From: ZC4RG29 sp964521255
GTDB taxonomy: Bacteria; Bacteroidota; Bacteroidia; Cytophagales; Cyclobacteriaceae
Direction: 5' to 3'
DNA length: 64,000 bases
NCBI GenBank assembly: GCA_964521255.1
Contig: CAZFRM010000009.1
Span: forward strand, 62,001-126,000
Part shown: positions 34,230 to 44,092 of the stretch, one piece after another
Layout: the number at the start of each line of letters is the position of its first letter
How positions within the stretch are numbered: position 1 is the stretch's first letter
Position numbers and translations under genes: made by a program
The notes under the pieces: model-generated
What the model saw: the letters and a program-made list of their open reading frames with translations, nothing else
What the model was told of the DNA's origin: nothing
The model's database searches: none

Positions 34230-36725
34230 TTATTCATACCGTAAAGCATCTACCGGGTTTGTTCTATTTACTTTGAACAGGGTGGAAGCAACAGAGAAAA
34301 ACATAATCAGAATCAGCAGTAAGATTGGAACTGCATATTGCCACCATTGCAGGGAAATCCGCTCTGAGAATTTTCCTAGGTACTGAAGTGTAAGGTAGGT
34401 AGCAACTGGTATGCTAAGTACTGTTGCAATAATAACCTGACGGATAGTGGTTGAGAGTAACAGGAAACTCAGTTGATGGAATTCAGCGCCTAATACTTTT
34501 CGAATTCCCATTTCTTTCGTTCGTTCAACAGCTTTGCTTCGGATTATCCCAAGTAGCCCAAGACAGGCAATACCAATGGCGATAATTGTAAAAAAGGTAA
34601 TTTGATTACGGATTGTTTTTTCTGATTCGTAAAACAGACCGATCTGCTTATCAAGAAAATTCCAGTTGAAAACGTCGCCGGGAAAAATACCTGTGTAAAG
34701 ACTTTCCACTTTATGAATTGTCTCCTCAAAATTATTTTGGTCGACTAACAATGAAATCTTTTGTGCAGGAACAATACTGGAAGCGAGATAATCCTTGTAC
34801 GTAAGGGCAATGCCATCACGGTTGTTGACACTTGAGAACATAGGATCAACTTTATAGTCGTCAAGAACACCAATAATTTCAACTACGGTACTTTCATCCT
34901 TCCACTCAGCGGTATTAAGTTTTACTCGTTGACCTATGGCTTCAGCAGGTTCACTAAATCCCATTTGCTTAGCCGTAGTGCGGCTAATGATGATGGAAGT
35001 TTGATTGGATGGATTTTCAGGTTCAAAGTTTCTTCCTGCTATCAATTTGATCTCATACAGGGGTATGAATTGTTCATCCACACCTCCGTTGGTTTGAGGA
35101 GAATAGGATTTGCTATCCTTTTCAATGACGAAAAATTTTGATTGAAATCCAGGTAATGAATTGCTGACTGTTTTATTCACAATGCCAGGCACTTTTATAA
35201 CTTCTTTAGAGAAAGAATTGAGTGAGCTCTCAAAATTAGTTTGTCTTGTGATGGGGAGATCTATTGTTACAATCTGATCTTTTCTAATCCCTAAATCTTT
35301 GTTAAGTATAAAATCAAGTTGCAGATGAACCGAAAAAATCCAGATGATAAGAATAACGGCGAAGGAGAATTGAACCGTTGTGAGTGCCTTGCTAAAAGTA
35401 TTTCCCTTCTTCATTGCTTTGGAGTATCCAAACAAAACACGCGGACTATTTTTTAATGTAATGAACGCTGGATAAAGTCCGGTAAACAGAGTTCCAAAAC
35501 CAAAAGCAGAGAGACTGATGAGAATAGTTGATAGCGCTACGTTTTTAATATCCGGAATATAGAATTGAAGAAGGCTCTCGGCAGGATACCGGATCATTTG
35601 CACAATTACAATCGCAGCTACTATCGCTATAAAATTTATAATGAAAGATTCCATTATAAATTGAATAATAAAGTCGGAAGTTTTTGCCCCAACGGTTTTA
35701 CGGGCCGCAAGTTCTTTGATTCGTTTAAGGTTAGCGCTGATGGCAAGATTAACATAATTGATCCAGGCCATGACGAGAATTAAAACGGAGATTGTGCCAA
35801 GTACAATGAACAGGTATTTTGATTTTGGTGTGAAGGCGTCATACCAGTAGCCTGTGTTGAACGGAACTTCATGCAAGGGTTGTAAGTAAGGTTCTGAATT
35901 GCATGTATTACAATTGGCTTGTAGCAATTGATTGTAGCGTGCATTGACGAAAGGTTTGATCTTTTCTTCAAGTTGAGCCTCGCTTACACCTGGCTGAATC
36001 CTTAGATAACAGTAAGGCCCTCCGTTTGTAATGGTAATTTTACCGATGCTTTTTTCGATCGTTAAAGAAGAGATGGCAATATCGAACGATAAGTGTGTGT
36101 TTCTTGGTAATGTCTTGAATACTCCTGTTACTTTTAACGCGACTTCATTGTTGAGATGTAAAACTTTGCCTAGTGGATCCTGATTGCCAAAATATTTTTC
36201 AGCGATACTTTCGGAGACAACTACGGTATAAGGTTCCGCCAGCACGGATGAAGAATTTCCTTTTGTCAAAGGGAAATTGAAAAAATCAAACAGATTAGGA
36301 TCAGCATAAACCACATTGCTTTCAACAAATGAATTTCGATTGTTGCTTTCATCGGTATAGGTGAAGAAGATTTCCTTGCCATGCATTGGAATGTAATCTT
36401 TGGAAAAATTCTGCTGTACAAATACGCGGGTGAAATCTTCAATCTCATTAAATTCACTTGCCAGGCTACGTGTGAGTTCAGGATCATTGATGGCCAATTT
36501 GCCTTCCTTCGTAGTACCGTCTCCGGCGAAACGATAGATGGTACCAAATCTTACGATGCGTTCCGAACTCTTGTGAAATTGATCAGACTGTAACGCTGAC
36601 TGCGAATGTTGCCAAAGAATAAAGAACGTAGCAAAGCCAACCGAAAGCCCTAAAACATTTATTGTGGTAGTAAGTGGATTTCTAAACAGAAGTCTTATGG
36701 CAAGTTTGAAATAGTTCAAAAGCAT
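34230..36725 (-). CDS. FtsX-like ABC transporter permease (MacB family)
   Basis: 831 residues in the two-module form typical of Bacteroidota: an N-terminal membrane span (LGLSVGFATFFILWQH), a MacB_PCD periplasmic domain (about 50-260), three spans (about 290-440), a second periplasmic part and a C-terminal FtsX domain that contains the motif ERTKEMGIRKVLGAE and ends VDALRYE. These permeases work with a separate ATPase, not seen here, in lipoprotein or peptide export. Two relatives lie in the window: a truncated one at 43135 and one cut by the edge at 63588. Confidence 0.95.
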   Translation of the reverse strand: MLLNYFKLAIRLLFRNPLTTTINVLGLSVGFATFFILWQHSQSALQSDQFHKSSERIVRFGTIYRFAGDGTTKEGKLAINDPELTRSLASEFNEIEDFTRVFVQQNFSKDYIPMHGKEIFFTYTDESNNRNSFVESNVVYADPNLFDFFNFPLTKGNSSSVLAEPYTVVVSESIAEKYFGNQDPLGKVLHLNNEVALKVTGVFKTLPRNTHLSFDIAISSLTIEKSIGKITITNGGPYCYLRIQPGVSEAQLEEKIKPFVNARYNQLLQANCNTCNSEPYLQPLHEVPFNTGYWYDAFTPKSKYLFIVLGTISVLILVMAWINYVNLAISANLKRIKELAARKTVGAKTSDFIIQFIMESFIINFIAIVAAIVIVQMIRYPAESLLQFYIPDIKNVALSTILISLSAFGFGTLFTGLYPAFITLKNSPRVLFGYSKAMKKGNTFSKALTTVQFSFAVILIIWIFSVHLQLDFILNKDLGIRKDQIVTIDLPITRQTNFESSLNSFSKEVIKVPGIVNKTVSNSLPGFQSKFFVIEKDSKSYSPQTNGGVDEQFIPLYEIKLIAGRNFEPENPSNQTSIIISRTTAKQMGFSEPAEAIGQRVKLNTAEWKDESTVVEIIGVLDDYKVDPMFSSVNNRDGIALTYKDYLASSIVPAQKISLLVDQNNFEETIHKVESLYTGIFPGDVFNWNFLDKQIGLFYESEKTIRNQITFFTIIAIGIACLGLLGIIRSKAVERTKEMGIRKVLGAEFHQLSFLLLSTTIRQVIIATVLSIPVATYLTLQYLGKFSERISLQWWQYAVPILLLILIMFFSVASTLFKVNRTNPVDALRYE

Positions 36726-36907
36726 GAATGTAAATCTTTAAGAAGCCAGATTTTACCTACCAAGAATTAAGCCGGATAGAACATTGAAATTTATTCGAAA
36801 TCAAAGGGATACTTAAAGTCAGTTGCCCGCATACGATCAAGTACTGTCCTTTAACGGGCACAACAAATTAGCTTAAACAAATCTTCAGATTAAGACAATG
36901 CTTTTAG

Positions 36908-39073
36908 TTACTCCTTATTGGCAAATCCTCTCTTTATCAACAGCGCTTCAATCTTTGGATCGCGTCCTCTGAATTTACGATACCCATCAGCAGGGTCAAT
37001 GGTGTTTCCCACGGAGAAAACATTTTGTGTTAAGCGTTGAGCCACCTTCTTATCATAAGGTCCACCGGCTTCTGTAAATGCTCCAAAAGCATCGGCTGTA
37101 ATTACATCCGACCAGAGGTAGCTATAATAACCGGCTGAATAACCGTCGCTGGAAAAGATGTGACCAAATTGAGGCGTGCGATGGCGCATGACAATTTCTT
37201 TCGGCATGCCCAATGCATCTAAGGTTTCTTTCTCAAATTTATCCGGGTCAATCTTCGCCTCTTTTGATAAATGAAGTTTCATATCAATTAAAGCGCTTCC
37301 AAGATATTCGGTTGTTCCAAATCCTTCGTTGAACGTTGATGCACGGTCAATCCTGTCGATTAGCTCCTGGGGAATAGGCTTACCGGTTTGATAGTGTAAC
37401 ACATAGCGCTGTAGTACTTCTGGTGTTGACAACCAATGTTCCAGTAACTGCGATGGAAACTCAACATAGTCGCGTGCAACGGCAGTTCCGGATAGGGAAG
37501 GGTAAGTTACATTTGATGATAGACCGTGAAGGGCGTGACCGAATTCATGAAACAATGTTTCTGCATCTGTCCATGAAATAAGTACTGGTTCTCCAGGCTT
37601 TCCCTTAACAAAGTTCGAGTTATTTGAAACAATGGTTGTGATGTTGCCTTGTACACGTTGCTGACTGCGATAAGCATTCATCCATGCGCCGGAGCGTTTG
37701 CCTTCTCTCGCGTATGGATCGAAGTACCACAAGCCTATGTGTTTGCCGCTCGTTTTGCTTTTTACTTCCCATACTTTTACATCGGGATGATAAACGGGCA
37801 CATTGCTAATGGGTGCAAAACTGAAATCAAAAAGTTCTCCTGCCACCCAGAACATTCCCTCGCGAAGCTTGTCTAATTGAAGATAAGGTTTCAATTCATT
37901 GTCATCAAGATCGTATTTTGCTTTGCGCACTTTTTCCGCGTAGTAGCGATAGTCCCAGGGCTCGATGGTGATATTATCACCTTCTTTTTTTGCCAACGCC
38001 TGCATGTCGGCTACTTCTTCTTTCACTCTTCCTACGGCAGGCGTCCAAACGGTCTCCAATAGTTCAAGAGCTCTTTCCGGTGTTTTTGCCATTGCGTTTT
38101 CCAGTCGCCAGTGTGCATGAGTTTCATACCCCAGCAGTTTGGCTCGCTCCATACGAAGTCGGAGGATTTCTGTTATAATGGCATTGTTGTCATGTTCGCC
38201 ACCATTGTCTCCACGATTCACAAACATGCGCCATACTTTTTCACGAAGGTCACGACGGCTTGAGTTTTTGAGAAATGGATCTACCGATGAACGTGTATTG
38301 GTGATCACCCACTTGCCTTCAAGTTTTTTATTTTTTGCTGCTGTAGCCGCTGCATCTTTGATGGATTGAGTAAGTCCTTCAAGGTCTTTTTCACTTTCCA
38401 GCACGAGGTACTGATTCATTTCATCGAACAGCAGATTTTGTGTAAACTTTGTGAAGAGCCCTGCCAGTTGTTGATTGATTTGAGAGAGTCGTTCCTTTGA
38501 CGCAGCATCAAGTTTTGCTCCTGCGCGTACAAAGTTTGTGTAGTATAGCCACATCAAGCGTTGTTGTTCCGGAGTGAACTTGTCTTTAGGGGAATTGTAC
38601 ACCGCTTCGATGCGTGCAAATAATTTTGGGTTTTGTACGATCTGGTCGGAGTGGGCCGCCAGTTTGGGTTCCATTTCACCTTCAACGGCTTGAAGCTCCG
38701 GATTACTCATCGTGGAACGCCACACGCCATACACTGTTTGCAAACGTACGAGGGTTTGTCTTGAAAGCTCCATAGCCACAATAGTGTTTTCGAAAGTTGG
38801 TGGGTTTGTATTGCCTGCAATTTTTTCTATCTCACCAAGATTCTCAGCCATCGCGGTTTCCAGCGCGGGTTTGAAATCTGCTACTTTAACTTTATCGAAA
38901 GGAGGGAGCCCGCCGTAATCGCCGGTCCATTTTTGTATTAATGGATTCGATTCTTCGATATCAACTGCTTTCGAAGTATTAATCTTAATGTTGGAATTCA
39001 TGCTATTGGGTGCAAAGATTGTAAGGCTTGTTGCAACAAGCAACAAGATGCCTGGGGTGAACAGATTTGTCAT
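36908..39073 (-). CDS. dcp: M3 family metallopeptidase, peptidyl-dipeptidase Dcp-like
   Basis: 721 residues. An N-terminal hydrophobic signal (about 1-24) is followed by a spacer, then the all-helical M3 fold starting near NPLIQKWTGDYGGLPPFDKV. The zinc site is HEFGH at 509-513 in DAETLFHEFGHALHGLSS, with the third ligand Glu about 25 residues further on (VEFPSQLLEHW). The C-terminal HIFSSDGYSAGYYSYLWS is the Dcp family's substrate-binding stretch. Length and order match Dcp, which removes C-terminal dipeptides in the periplasm. It lies on the minus strand next to the amidohydrolase, but the two are separated by a repeat and may not be co-transcribed. Confidence 0.94.
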   Translation of the reverse strand: MTNLFTPGILLLVATSLTIFAPNSMNSNIKINTSKAVDIEESNPLIQKWTGDYGGLPPFDKVKVADFKPALETAMAENLGEIEKIAGNTNPPTFENTIVAMELSRQTLVRLQTVYGVWRSTMSNPELQAVEGEMEPKLAAHSDQIVQNPKLFARIEAVYNSPKDKFTPEQQRLMWLYYTNFVRAGAKLDAASKERLSQINQQLAGLFTKFTQNLLFDEMNQYLVLESEKDLEGLTQSIKDAAATAAKNKKLEGKWVITNTRSSVDPFLKNSSRRDLREKVWRMFVNRGDNGGEHDNNAIITEILRLRMERAKLLGYETHAHWRLENAMAKTPERALELLETVWTPAVGRVKEEVADMQALAKKEGDNITIEPWDYRYYAEKVRKAKYDLDDNELKPYLQLDKLREGMFWVAGELFDFSFAPISNVPVYHPDVKVWEVKSKTSGKHIGLWYFDPYAREGKRSGAWMNAYRSQQRVQGNITTIVSNNSNFVKGKPGEPVLISWTDAETLFHEFGHALHGLSSNVTYPSLSGTAVARDYVEFPSQLLEHWLSTPEVLQRYVLHYQTGKPIPQELIDRIDRASTFNEGFGTTEYLGSALIDMKLHLSKEAKIDPDKFEKETLDALGMPKEIVMRHRTPQFGHIFSSDGYSAGYYSYLWSDVITADAFGAFTEAGGPYDKKVAQRLTQNVFSVGNTIDPADGYRKFRGRDPKIEALLIKRGFANKE

Positions 39074-39140
39074 TCGTTTAGGTTTTCTAGTGGCGTGAAT
39101 ATAGTTTTTTTTCTTAGACTGCTATTAACCGTTGAGGTAA

Positions 39141-39250
39141 ATGGTTATCAGTTAATGGTTAATAGTAAGAGCGTGTTGATGTTAGGTTTCAACAATTAAA
39201 ATTATCACGCCTTAAGTAATTACTATTAACTTTTAACTGATAACCGATAA
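39141..39250. repeat. Palindromic GTTATCAGTTAAT-type repeat
   Basis: ATGGTTATCAGTTAATGG and the following AATAGTAA pair with TTACTATTAAC and AACTGATAACC about 50 bases downstream, and further GATAACC and AACCGATAACTG copies follow. It fills the gap between the Dcp and amidohydrolase genes. A smaller relative lies at 51837-51888. These repeats are probably structural, and one may act as a terminator for both genes. Confidence 0.7.
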
Positions 39251-39270
39251 CCCTTAACCGATAACTGATT

Positions 39271-40626
39271 TTACTTCTCCAACTTCTTCAATCCCGCGTT
39301 AATGAATTCTTTCGACAGCCATTTGCCGTTCACCATTACACCTTCAATGTTTTGAGTTTCATTAATATTGACAAGGGGATTTCCACTTAACAATACGAGA
39401 TCTGCAACAGCGCCTTCTTTAATAACACCGGCATCTTTCATATTCAAATACGAAGCAACATTTACTGTGCCTGTCCTCAACGCCTGATAAGGTGTAAGGC
39501 CCGAAGCAACGAGATATTGTAATTCATTGTGTGTTGAGAACCCTGGAACATTAAAAATTTGTGGTGCGTCACATCCCAGCAGTAAACCCACATCATTATC
39601 CTGGCATGCTTTGATCAACCTGCGACGGAGGTTTACAAAGTTTGTAATTTTTGTAGGGTCATATTGTGGATTGGCAAGCAGATTCTTTTTGTTCTCAATC
39701 CATTGGTCAACCGTTTCTTTATTCATGTACTTCGTGGCCGGATCGTGAAGAAAATTTTCTGCAGTGAAGGAAGGAGCGAACCACCTTTCTGCGAGCGATT
39801 GTGTAGGTACAACCCAAATGTTATGGTCTTTCAATCCTTTCATCAGCTTAGGTGTCTGGCTTTCATCTGCACGATCCGCAATAAACATTCCGAACAATCC
39901 GGTTTGTTGCTCAACCATATTTTCAATGCCGGGCACCATCCCTTCAATAAAGCCATCCAGGTGATCGATGGAAGAATAGTCTGCATCAATTGCGCGCCAT
40001 ATGCCTACCTTAAATGAAACGTGTCCAACGTACGGGATACCCACTTCTTTTGCTGTGGATACGATTGCCGGAAAAGTTTCCATCGTAAGACCGAAAAGCA
40101 ATTTCAGAAAATCATAACCGGCAGCTTTTTGATCACGCACCATCTTCGCTGCATCGTCTGCTGTTTTTACATTGAAACCATTGAATGATGGTCCTGTGGT
40201 AAAAAGCCGGGGACCGAGCACTTCTCCTTTATTGATCATCTCGCGAAGTTCAAGATGTTTTGGATGACCAAGCATTCCGCGTATGGTAGTGATACCATTC
40301 ATGGCAAAGAGAAGGAGCACATCCTTCATAGGCTTAAGATCATCGATAGGTGGAACGTGAGCATGCATTTCTGCAAGACCAGGAATTAAATACCTGCCCT
40401 GTGAATTGACGACATAAGCTCCCTTGCTGTATTTTAATTTTGGTCCGATCGCTACGATCTTATTGTCGCGAATGATTACGGTTTGATCAGTAAGAATGCG
40501 CTCGCTGTCCATAGGAATTACACTAACACGAAGCAAAACAATTTCTTGCGTGCGCGAATCTACTGGCTCCTGGCAAAAGGCTGTTTTGGAAAGAGCTAAA
40601 AGGAGAATTATGATAATCTTCTTCAT
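39271..40626 (-). CDS. Amidohydrolase family protein (imidazolonepropionase/prolidase-like), exported
   Basis: 451 residues with a signal peptide (MKKIIIILLLALSKTAFCQ). An N-terminal beta-sandwich (QTVIIRDNKIVAIG) leads into the TIM barrel with the metal motif HAH in LAEMHAHVP, a Lys in YDFLKLLFG, His in YVGHVSF and SIDHLDG, and the catalytic Asp in LLLGCDAPQ. The C-terminal GAVADLVLLSGNPLVNI closes the sandwich. Relatives hydrolyse peptides, imidazolonepropionate or lactones, and the substrate is not predicted. The signal peptide places it in the periplasm. Confidence 0.92.
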   Translation of the reverse strand: MKKIIIILLLALSKTAFCQEPVDSRTQEIVLLRVSVIPMDSERILTDQTVIIRDNKIVAIGPKLKYSKGAYVVNSQGRYLIPGLAEMHAHVPPIDDLKPMKDVLLLFAMNGITTIRGMLGHPKHLELREMINKGEVLGPRLFTTGPSFNGFNVKTADDAAKMVRDQKAAGYDFLKLLFGLTMETFPAIVSTAKEVGIPYVGHVSFKVGIWRAIDADYSSIDHLDGFIEGMVPGIENMVEQQTGLFGMFIADRADESQTPKLMKGLKDHNIWVVPTQSLAERWFAPSFTAENFLHDPATKYMNKETVDQWIENKKNLLANPQYDPTKITNFVNLRRRLIKACQDNDVGLLLGCDAPQIFNVPGFSTHNELQYLVASGLTPYQALRTGTVNVASYLNMKDAGVIKEGAVADLVLLSGNPLVNINETQNIEGVMVNGKWLSKEFINAGLKKLEK

Positions 40627-40764
40627 CGTATTGGAATATACAAAATGATAATCGTTAAACTAAAAAATATTATTTGTGCAGTTTCATCGTTATTGGGAGG
40701 GACAAAATCCCATAACTTTTACGAAAATTAAACTAAATTTAAAGAACAGGTAAACCACAAAAAG

Positions 40765-41475
40765 ATGAGACGCACAGCCATTGTAATTTTATTTATATCA
40801 ATAACACTTATTTCCTTTGGTCAGACTGAAAAAAAAACACCTACTATTAAGGTACTTGGAAATTCACGAACAATGGTTAAGCCTGACATCGGTGTGCTGA
40901 TCATACAGGTCACCAATAAAAATATGAACTTCAGCGAAACCCTGACGGGATTGAATGCTAAAACGAAAGATGTTACAAAACAGATCCTTAGTGTTGGTTT
41001 TAAGGAAAATGATATTAAGACTACTGACTTTCAAATTCGTGAGAACAGAATTTACCGTAACAATAGTTATATCGATAGCGGCTATGTGGCAACACAAAAT
41101 GTAAAAGTGGAATTCAAATATTCAAAGGATAACATTACAAAAATACTCACGACCTTTTCAAAGAGCAAAACGGATTTCAATTTGAATTTTGATTTTAAAC
41201 TTTCTGATGATCTGAAAGCAAAATCTCAGCAAGAGCTTATCCGGCTCGCTATTAAAGATGCCAAAACTAAGGCCCGGACCATTGCTGATGCAGCTGATGT
41301 TAAACTTAAGCGAGTGCACGAAGTAAGTTATGGTGAAACTTTCTCCACGCGTTATATGGCCGAAGCCTCGGATGCAAGATTTAAAACCATGGCGGCAAAT
41401 GAACCCATGCAAAGCTTTACACCAGAGGATATATCACTTACTGATAGCGTAATGATGATTTGGGAGATTGAGTAG
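40765..41475 (+). CDS. SIMPL domain (DUF541) exported protein
   Basis: 236 residues with a signal peptide (MRRTAIVILFISITLISFGQ). The mature part has the SIMPL pattern: IKVLGNSRTMVKPDIGVLIIQV, a middle region with LTGLNAKTKDVTKQILSVG, then an Ala-rich helix (LAIKDAKTKARTIADAADV) and a final strand ending VMMIWEIE. SIMPL/BP26-like proteins form periplasmic rings of unknown role. It is divergent from the amidohydrolase, so the 138 bases between them should carry both promoters. Confidence 0.9.
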   Translation: MRRTAIVILFISITLISFGQTEKKTPTIKVLGNSRTMVKPDIGVLIIQVTNKNMNFSETLTGLNAKTKDVTKQILSVGFKENDIKTTDFQIRENRIYRNNSYIDSGYVATQNVKVEFKYSKDNITKILTTFSKSKTDFNLNFDFKLSDDLKAKSQQELIRLAIKDAKTKARTIADAADVKLKRVHEVSYGETFSTRYMAEASDARFKTMAANEPMQSFTPEDISLTDSVMMIWEIE

Positions 41476-41569
41476 GAGAGTCCGGAAGACCGGAATCGGA
41501 AAGTCCGAAAGTAAGTACAGGTAGAATTACGAGTTGATGATATTTTTCGGATGGTATAACTTTTAAATA

Positions 41570-41800
41570 CTTTGAAGAATGTCTGTTTCAGATTTCGGAT
41601 TGCTTTTGCGTTAGCGATTTTACTTTCAAGTTTCACCGCAGAGACGCTGAGGCGCTAAGGTACCGCGAAGAAAAAAGTTAATCTTCGCGGTTCTCTGCGT
41701 CATAGCGCCTTTGCAGTGAAACTTTGAAAGAATGCCCGTTTCATATTTCGCATTACTTTGTGTAAGCGATTCACTTTTCAATATTCACCGCAAAGACCAT
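41570..41800. repeat. Palindrome flanked by an 80-bp direct repeat
   Basis: The central 41635-41725 is a long imperfect hairpin: CACCGCAGAGACGCTGAGGC and CGCGAAG pair with CTTCGCGG, CTCTGCGTCA and GCGCCTTTGCAGTG. It is bracketed by two related stretches of about 80 bases (41570-41650 and 41722-41800), both beginning CTTTGAA and ending in a TTCACCGCA word. It lies between the SIMPL and VOC genes and codes for nothing. Confidence 0.75.
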
Positions 41801-41834
41801 TTATTCAATCACTCAATATTCAATCATTTCTCTT

Positions 41835-42209
41835 ATGCCCCTTACCTACGGACTTACTCACATTGCAGTAAAAGTGCGAGACCTCCAGGCAACAAAAAAG
41901 TTTTATTGCCAGGTGTTTGACATGGAGGTTATGTATGATGAAGAATCTTTTGTTCAGCTAACTACGCCTGGTTGTAATGATATTTTAGTTTTTGAGAAAG
42001 CAGATAGTAGCGCGATCGGTAATGCTGGTGGAATTATTCATTATGGATTCCGATTGGAAGATGCCGGTCAGATTGATGTTGTTGCAGAACGAATTGTAAA
42101 GGCAGGCGGAGTAATAAAAGACAAAGGTGAATTTGTTCCTGGCTCACCTTATATTTTTTTTAGTGATCCTGATGGGTATGAGGTTGAGGTGTGGTATGAG
42201 AAAGAATAG
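41835..42209 (+). CDS. VOC family protein (glyoxalase/bleomycin-resistance fold)
   Basis: 124 residues, one VOC unit. It starts with the family opening YGLTHIAVKVRDLQATKKFY and ends with PYIFFSDPDGYEVEVWYE. The His in THIAV and the Glu in VEVW are the usual metal ligands, so a metal-dependent lyase or dioxygenase activity is possible. The substrate is unknown. A longer frame overlapping on the same strand (41732-41920) is in another phase and was rejected. Confidence 0.92.
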   Translation: MPLTYGLTHIAVKVRDLQATKKFYCQVFDMEVMYDEESFVQLTTPGCNDILVFEKADSSAIGNAGGIIHYGFRLEDAGQIDVVAERIVKAGGVIKDKGEFVPGSPYIFFSDPDGYEVEVWYEKE

Positions 42210-42317
42210 TTGAGTGTTGAATATTTAAATAGTTGAATTAAGTTTACACAATAGGACCTCAGACAAATATATTCAAAAGAGATAAATGACAATTTTAAAA
42301 TGCCCTATTCATTTTAT

Positions 42318-42965
42318 ATGAAAGTTAGGTTCGACATATATATTTTACTATTCTTGAGTTCATGTGCACTCTTTGACAAGTATGATTTAAATCAACATTC
42401 GGCATACCACCGATCATTGACCATAGTAGAAAGGGAAGAAATTAATTCGAAGGGCCGAATAGTGAAGCAATGGAAAGGAACAAACAGTTTAGGAGACTAC
42501 GAGGAAGGTGACCTGTTGATTATAAATAGCACCAATAATACTTACAAGTTTATTCAAATTGGACATTGGGAGAGCTCTCACAATTTGACAAGAGGTAATA
42601 AAAATTTAGGGACACTAAAGCAAATTATGGATTTTGATTCTCTTGGAAATTTGCGATCACGTGAATCTTACTTAAAACCCCAAGAAGCCAATAATTTCTA
42701 TTTGGCTGAGAAACTGACATCTACAATCAATCAGGAAAATAAACTTGTTCAATTTTCAGAAAGGATGGATGCGGATAAACGCAAAATGTATCACATCCAC
42801 TTCAGATATATGAACTATCAATTCATGGACAATGATAGACTGAAGAAAAAAGAAATCGTTGAGATAAAATATTTTGACAAAGAGGGAAACGAAGTTCCCG
42901 AGTATAGGGATCAAGAAATAGACGGGATAGTGAGAATAGTACGAATGAAAAATAGCGCTTCATAA
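42318..42965 (+). CDS. Lipoprotein of unknown function
   Basis: About 215 residues from the ATG at 42318, MKVRFDIYILLFLSSCALF, with lipobox LSSC. An ATG six codons earlier (42300) would weaken the signal. The mature part is charged and beta-rich, with several YKF/YxxH strands and a basic, acidic mixed C-terminus (KKKEIVEIKYFDKEGNEV). No family is recognised. It stands between the VOC gene and a decayed permease. Confidence 0.6.
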   Translation: MKVRFDIYILLFLSSCALFDKYDLNQHSAYHRSLTIVEREEINSKGRIVKQWKGTNSLGDYEEGDLLIINSTNNTYKFIQIGHWESSHNLTRGNKNLGTLKQIMDFDSLGNLRSRESYLKPQEANNFYLAEKLTSTINQENKLVQFSERMDADKRKMYHIHFRYMNYQFMDNDRLKKKEIVEIKYFDKEGNEVPEYRDQEIDGIVRIVRMKNSAS

Positions 42966-43129
42966 CAAAGATTTTGATACTAACGGAGGTCGTTTCTCCC
43001 GGATTGACATTAAACGCTTTGTTAAAAAGATTGCAGAATGAACCAGTTGCCAAAAATGTTCTACAAATTGATCTTTCCTCAAACACCGATACGAATTTAG
43101 CAATTGACTCGGCAAACTTCCCCCTTTAA
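42957..43129 (+). pseudogene. Protein-like remnant without a start
   Basis: A frame from just before the end of the lipoprotein gene reads ILTEVVSPGLTLNALLKRL and later LQIDLSSNTDTNLAI, ending FPL and TAA at 43127-43129. The upstream end is closed by TAG and there is no ATG. It resembles coding sequence but no family was recognised. It lies next to a truncated permease, so the whole stretch may be a deletion scar. Confidence 0.25.
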
Positions 43130-43134
43130 TTCAA

Positions 43135-43479
43135 CTACTCACTCCTCAACGCCTTCACCGGATTAGTTTGCGCGGCTTTCATTATTTCATATCCAACAGT
43201 CAATACGGTTATTAATAATAAGCCAACGAGGCTTCCAATGAATAAGTCAGGTTTGATGGGTGAACGATAGACAAATTTCTCCAGCCAGTTATCCGCCAGG
43301 AAGTATGTAGCCGGTAAGGCAATAGCGCAGGCAATGAAAAATATTTTCATAAAGATCCAGAGAAACATGCGAACCACCTGACCAACATCTGCACCCAGGA
43401 CTTTACGTATCCCTACTTCTTTTGTCTTTTGTTCAGCGGTGTATGATGCCAATCCGAATACGCCGAGAACGGTTATCAA
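43135..43479 (-). pseudogene. 3' fragment of an FtsX-like ABC permease
   Basis: 114 codons that match the C-terminal FtsX domain of the permease at 34230: GLASYTAEQKTKEVGIRKVLGAD, then three membrane segments and the end NPVKALRSE. About 700 residues of N-terminal sequence are missing, and the frame begins at a TTG directly behind a stop. The family motif is intact, so the loss was probably by deletion. Confidence 0.85.
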
Positions 43480-43532
43480 AAACCGCGCACGTTCAATTGG
43501 ATAATTAAAGGGATGCGTCTAACTTCAGGAAT

Positions 43533-43865
43533 ATGAATAAAGGAAGAATCGTTATTGTTGCATATAAACCTCTGCCAGGAAAAGAACAGGCTCTGCATCA
43601 ACTCATGCAGACGCATGTGAGCATTCTTTACGGAGAGGGATTGGTTACAGAAAGGAAACCCATCATCGCTCAGTCTGGAGACGGTACGATGATCGAGATC
43701 TTTGAATGGAAATCAATTGAAGCGATTGATCTGGCACATACAAATCCCCGGGTTCAAAAGATGTGGGAAGAATTTGCTTCTGTATGTGAGTATGTTCCCG
43801 TCAGTGAAGTAGCTGAAGCAAAAAACCTGTTCTCTGAATTCGAACCTTTTGATCCATCTTTCTGA
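43533..43865 (+). CDS. Small ferredoxin-like-fold protein, ABM/stress-responsive type
   Basis: 110 residues without a signal. It opens with RIVIVAYKPLPGKEQALHQLM, continues with GLVTERKPIIAQSGDGTMIEIFEWKS and EAIDLAHTNPRVQKMWEEFA. The alternation of strands and helices is that of antibiotic-biosynthesis-monooxygenase-like (dimeric alpha/beta barrel) proteins. No active-site residue is evident. A family match is likely, the role is unknown. Confidence 0.65.
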   Translation: MNKGRIVIVAYKPLPGKEQALHQLMQTHVSILYGEGLVTERKPIIAQSGDGTMIEIFEWKSIEAIDLAHTNPRVQKMWEEFASVCEYVPVSEVAEAKNLFSEFEPFDPSF

Positions 43866-44092
43866 AATATTTACCAGCAGTAATTCAGAAATTCAAATCA
43901 TCTTTGGCTTTGATGAAAACCCTATCCCCATTTTCATTGATAAGTAACCAGGATGCAAGACTGTTTTCAGGGAACAACGATTAAAATGGAATACAAAACT
44001 TTTTAATCTCTTTTGTAATCTTCTTATAAATGATAATTTAATACCAAGCTTCTCGTTCTACATTACATTTACTTAAACCTAAATTCGGAGTT

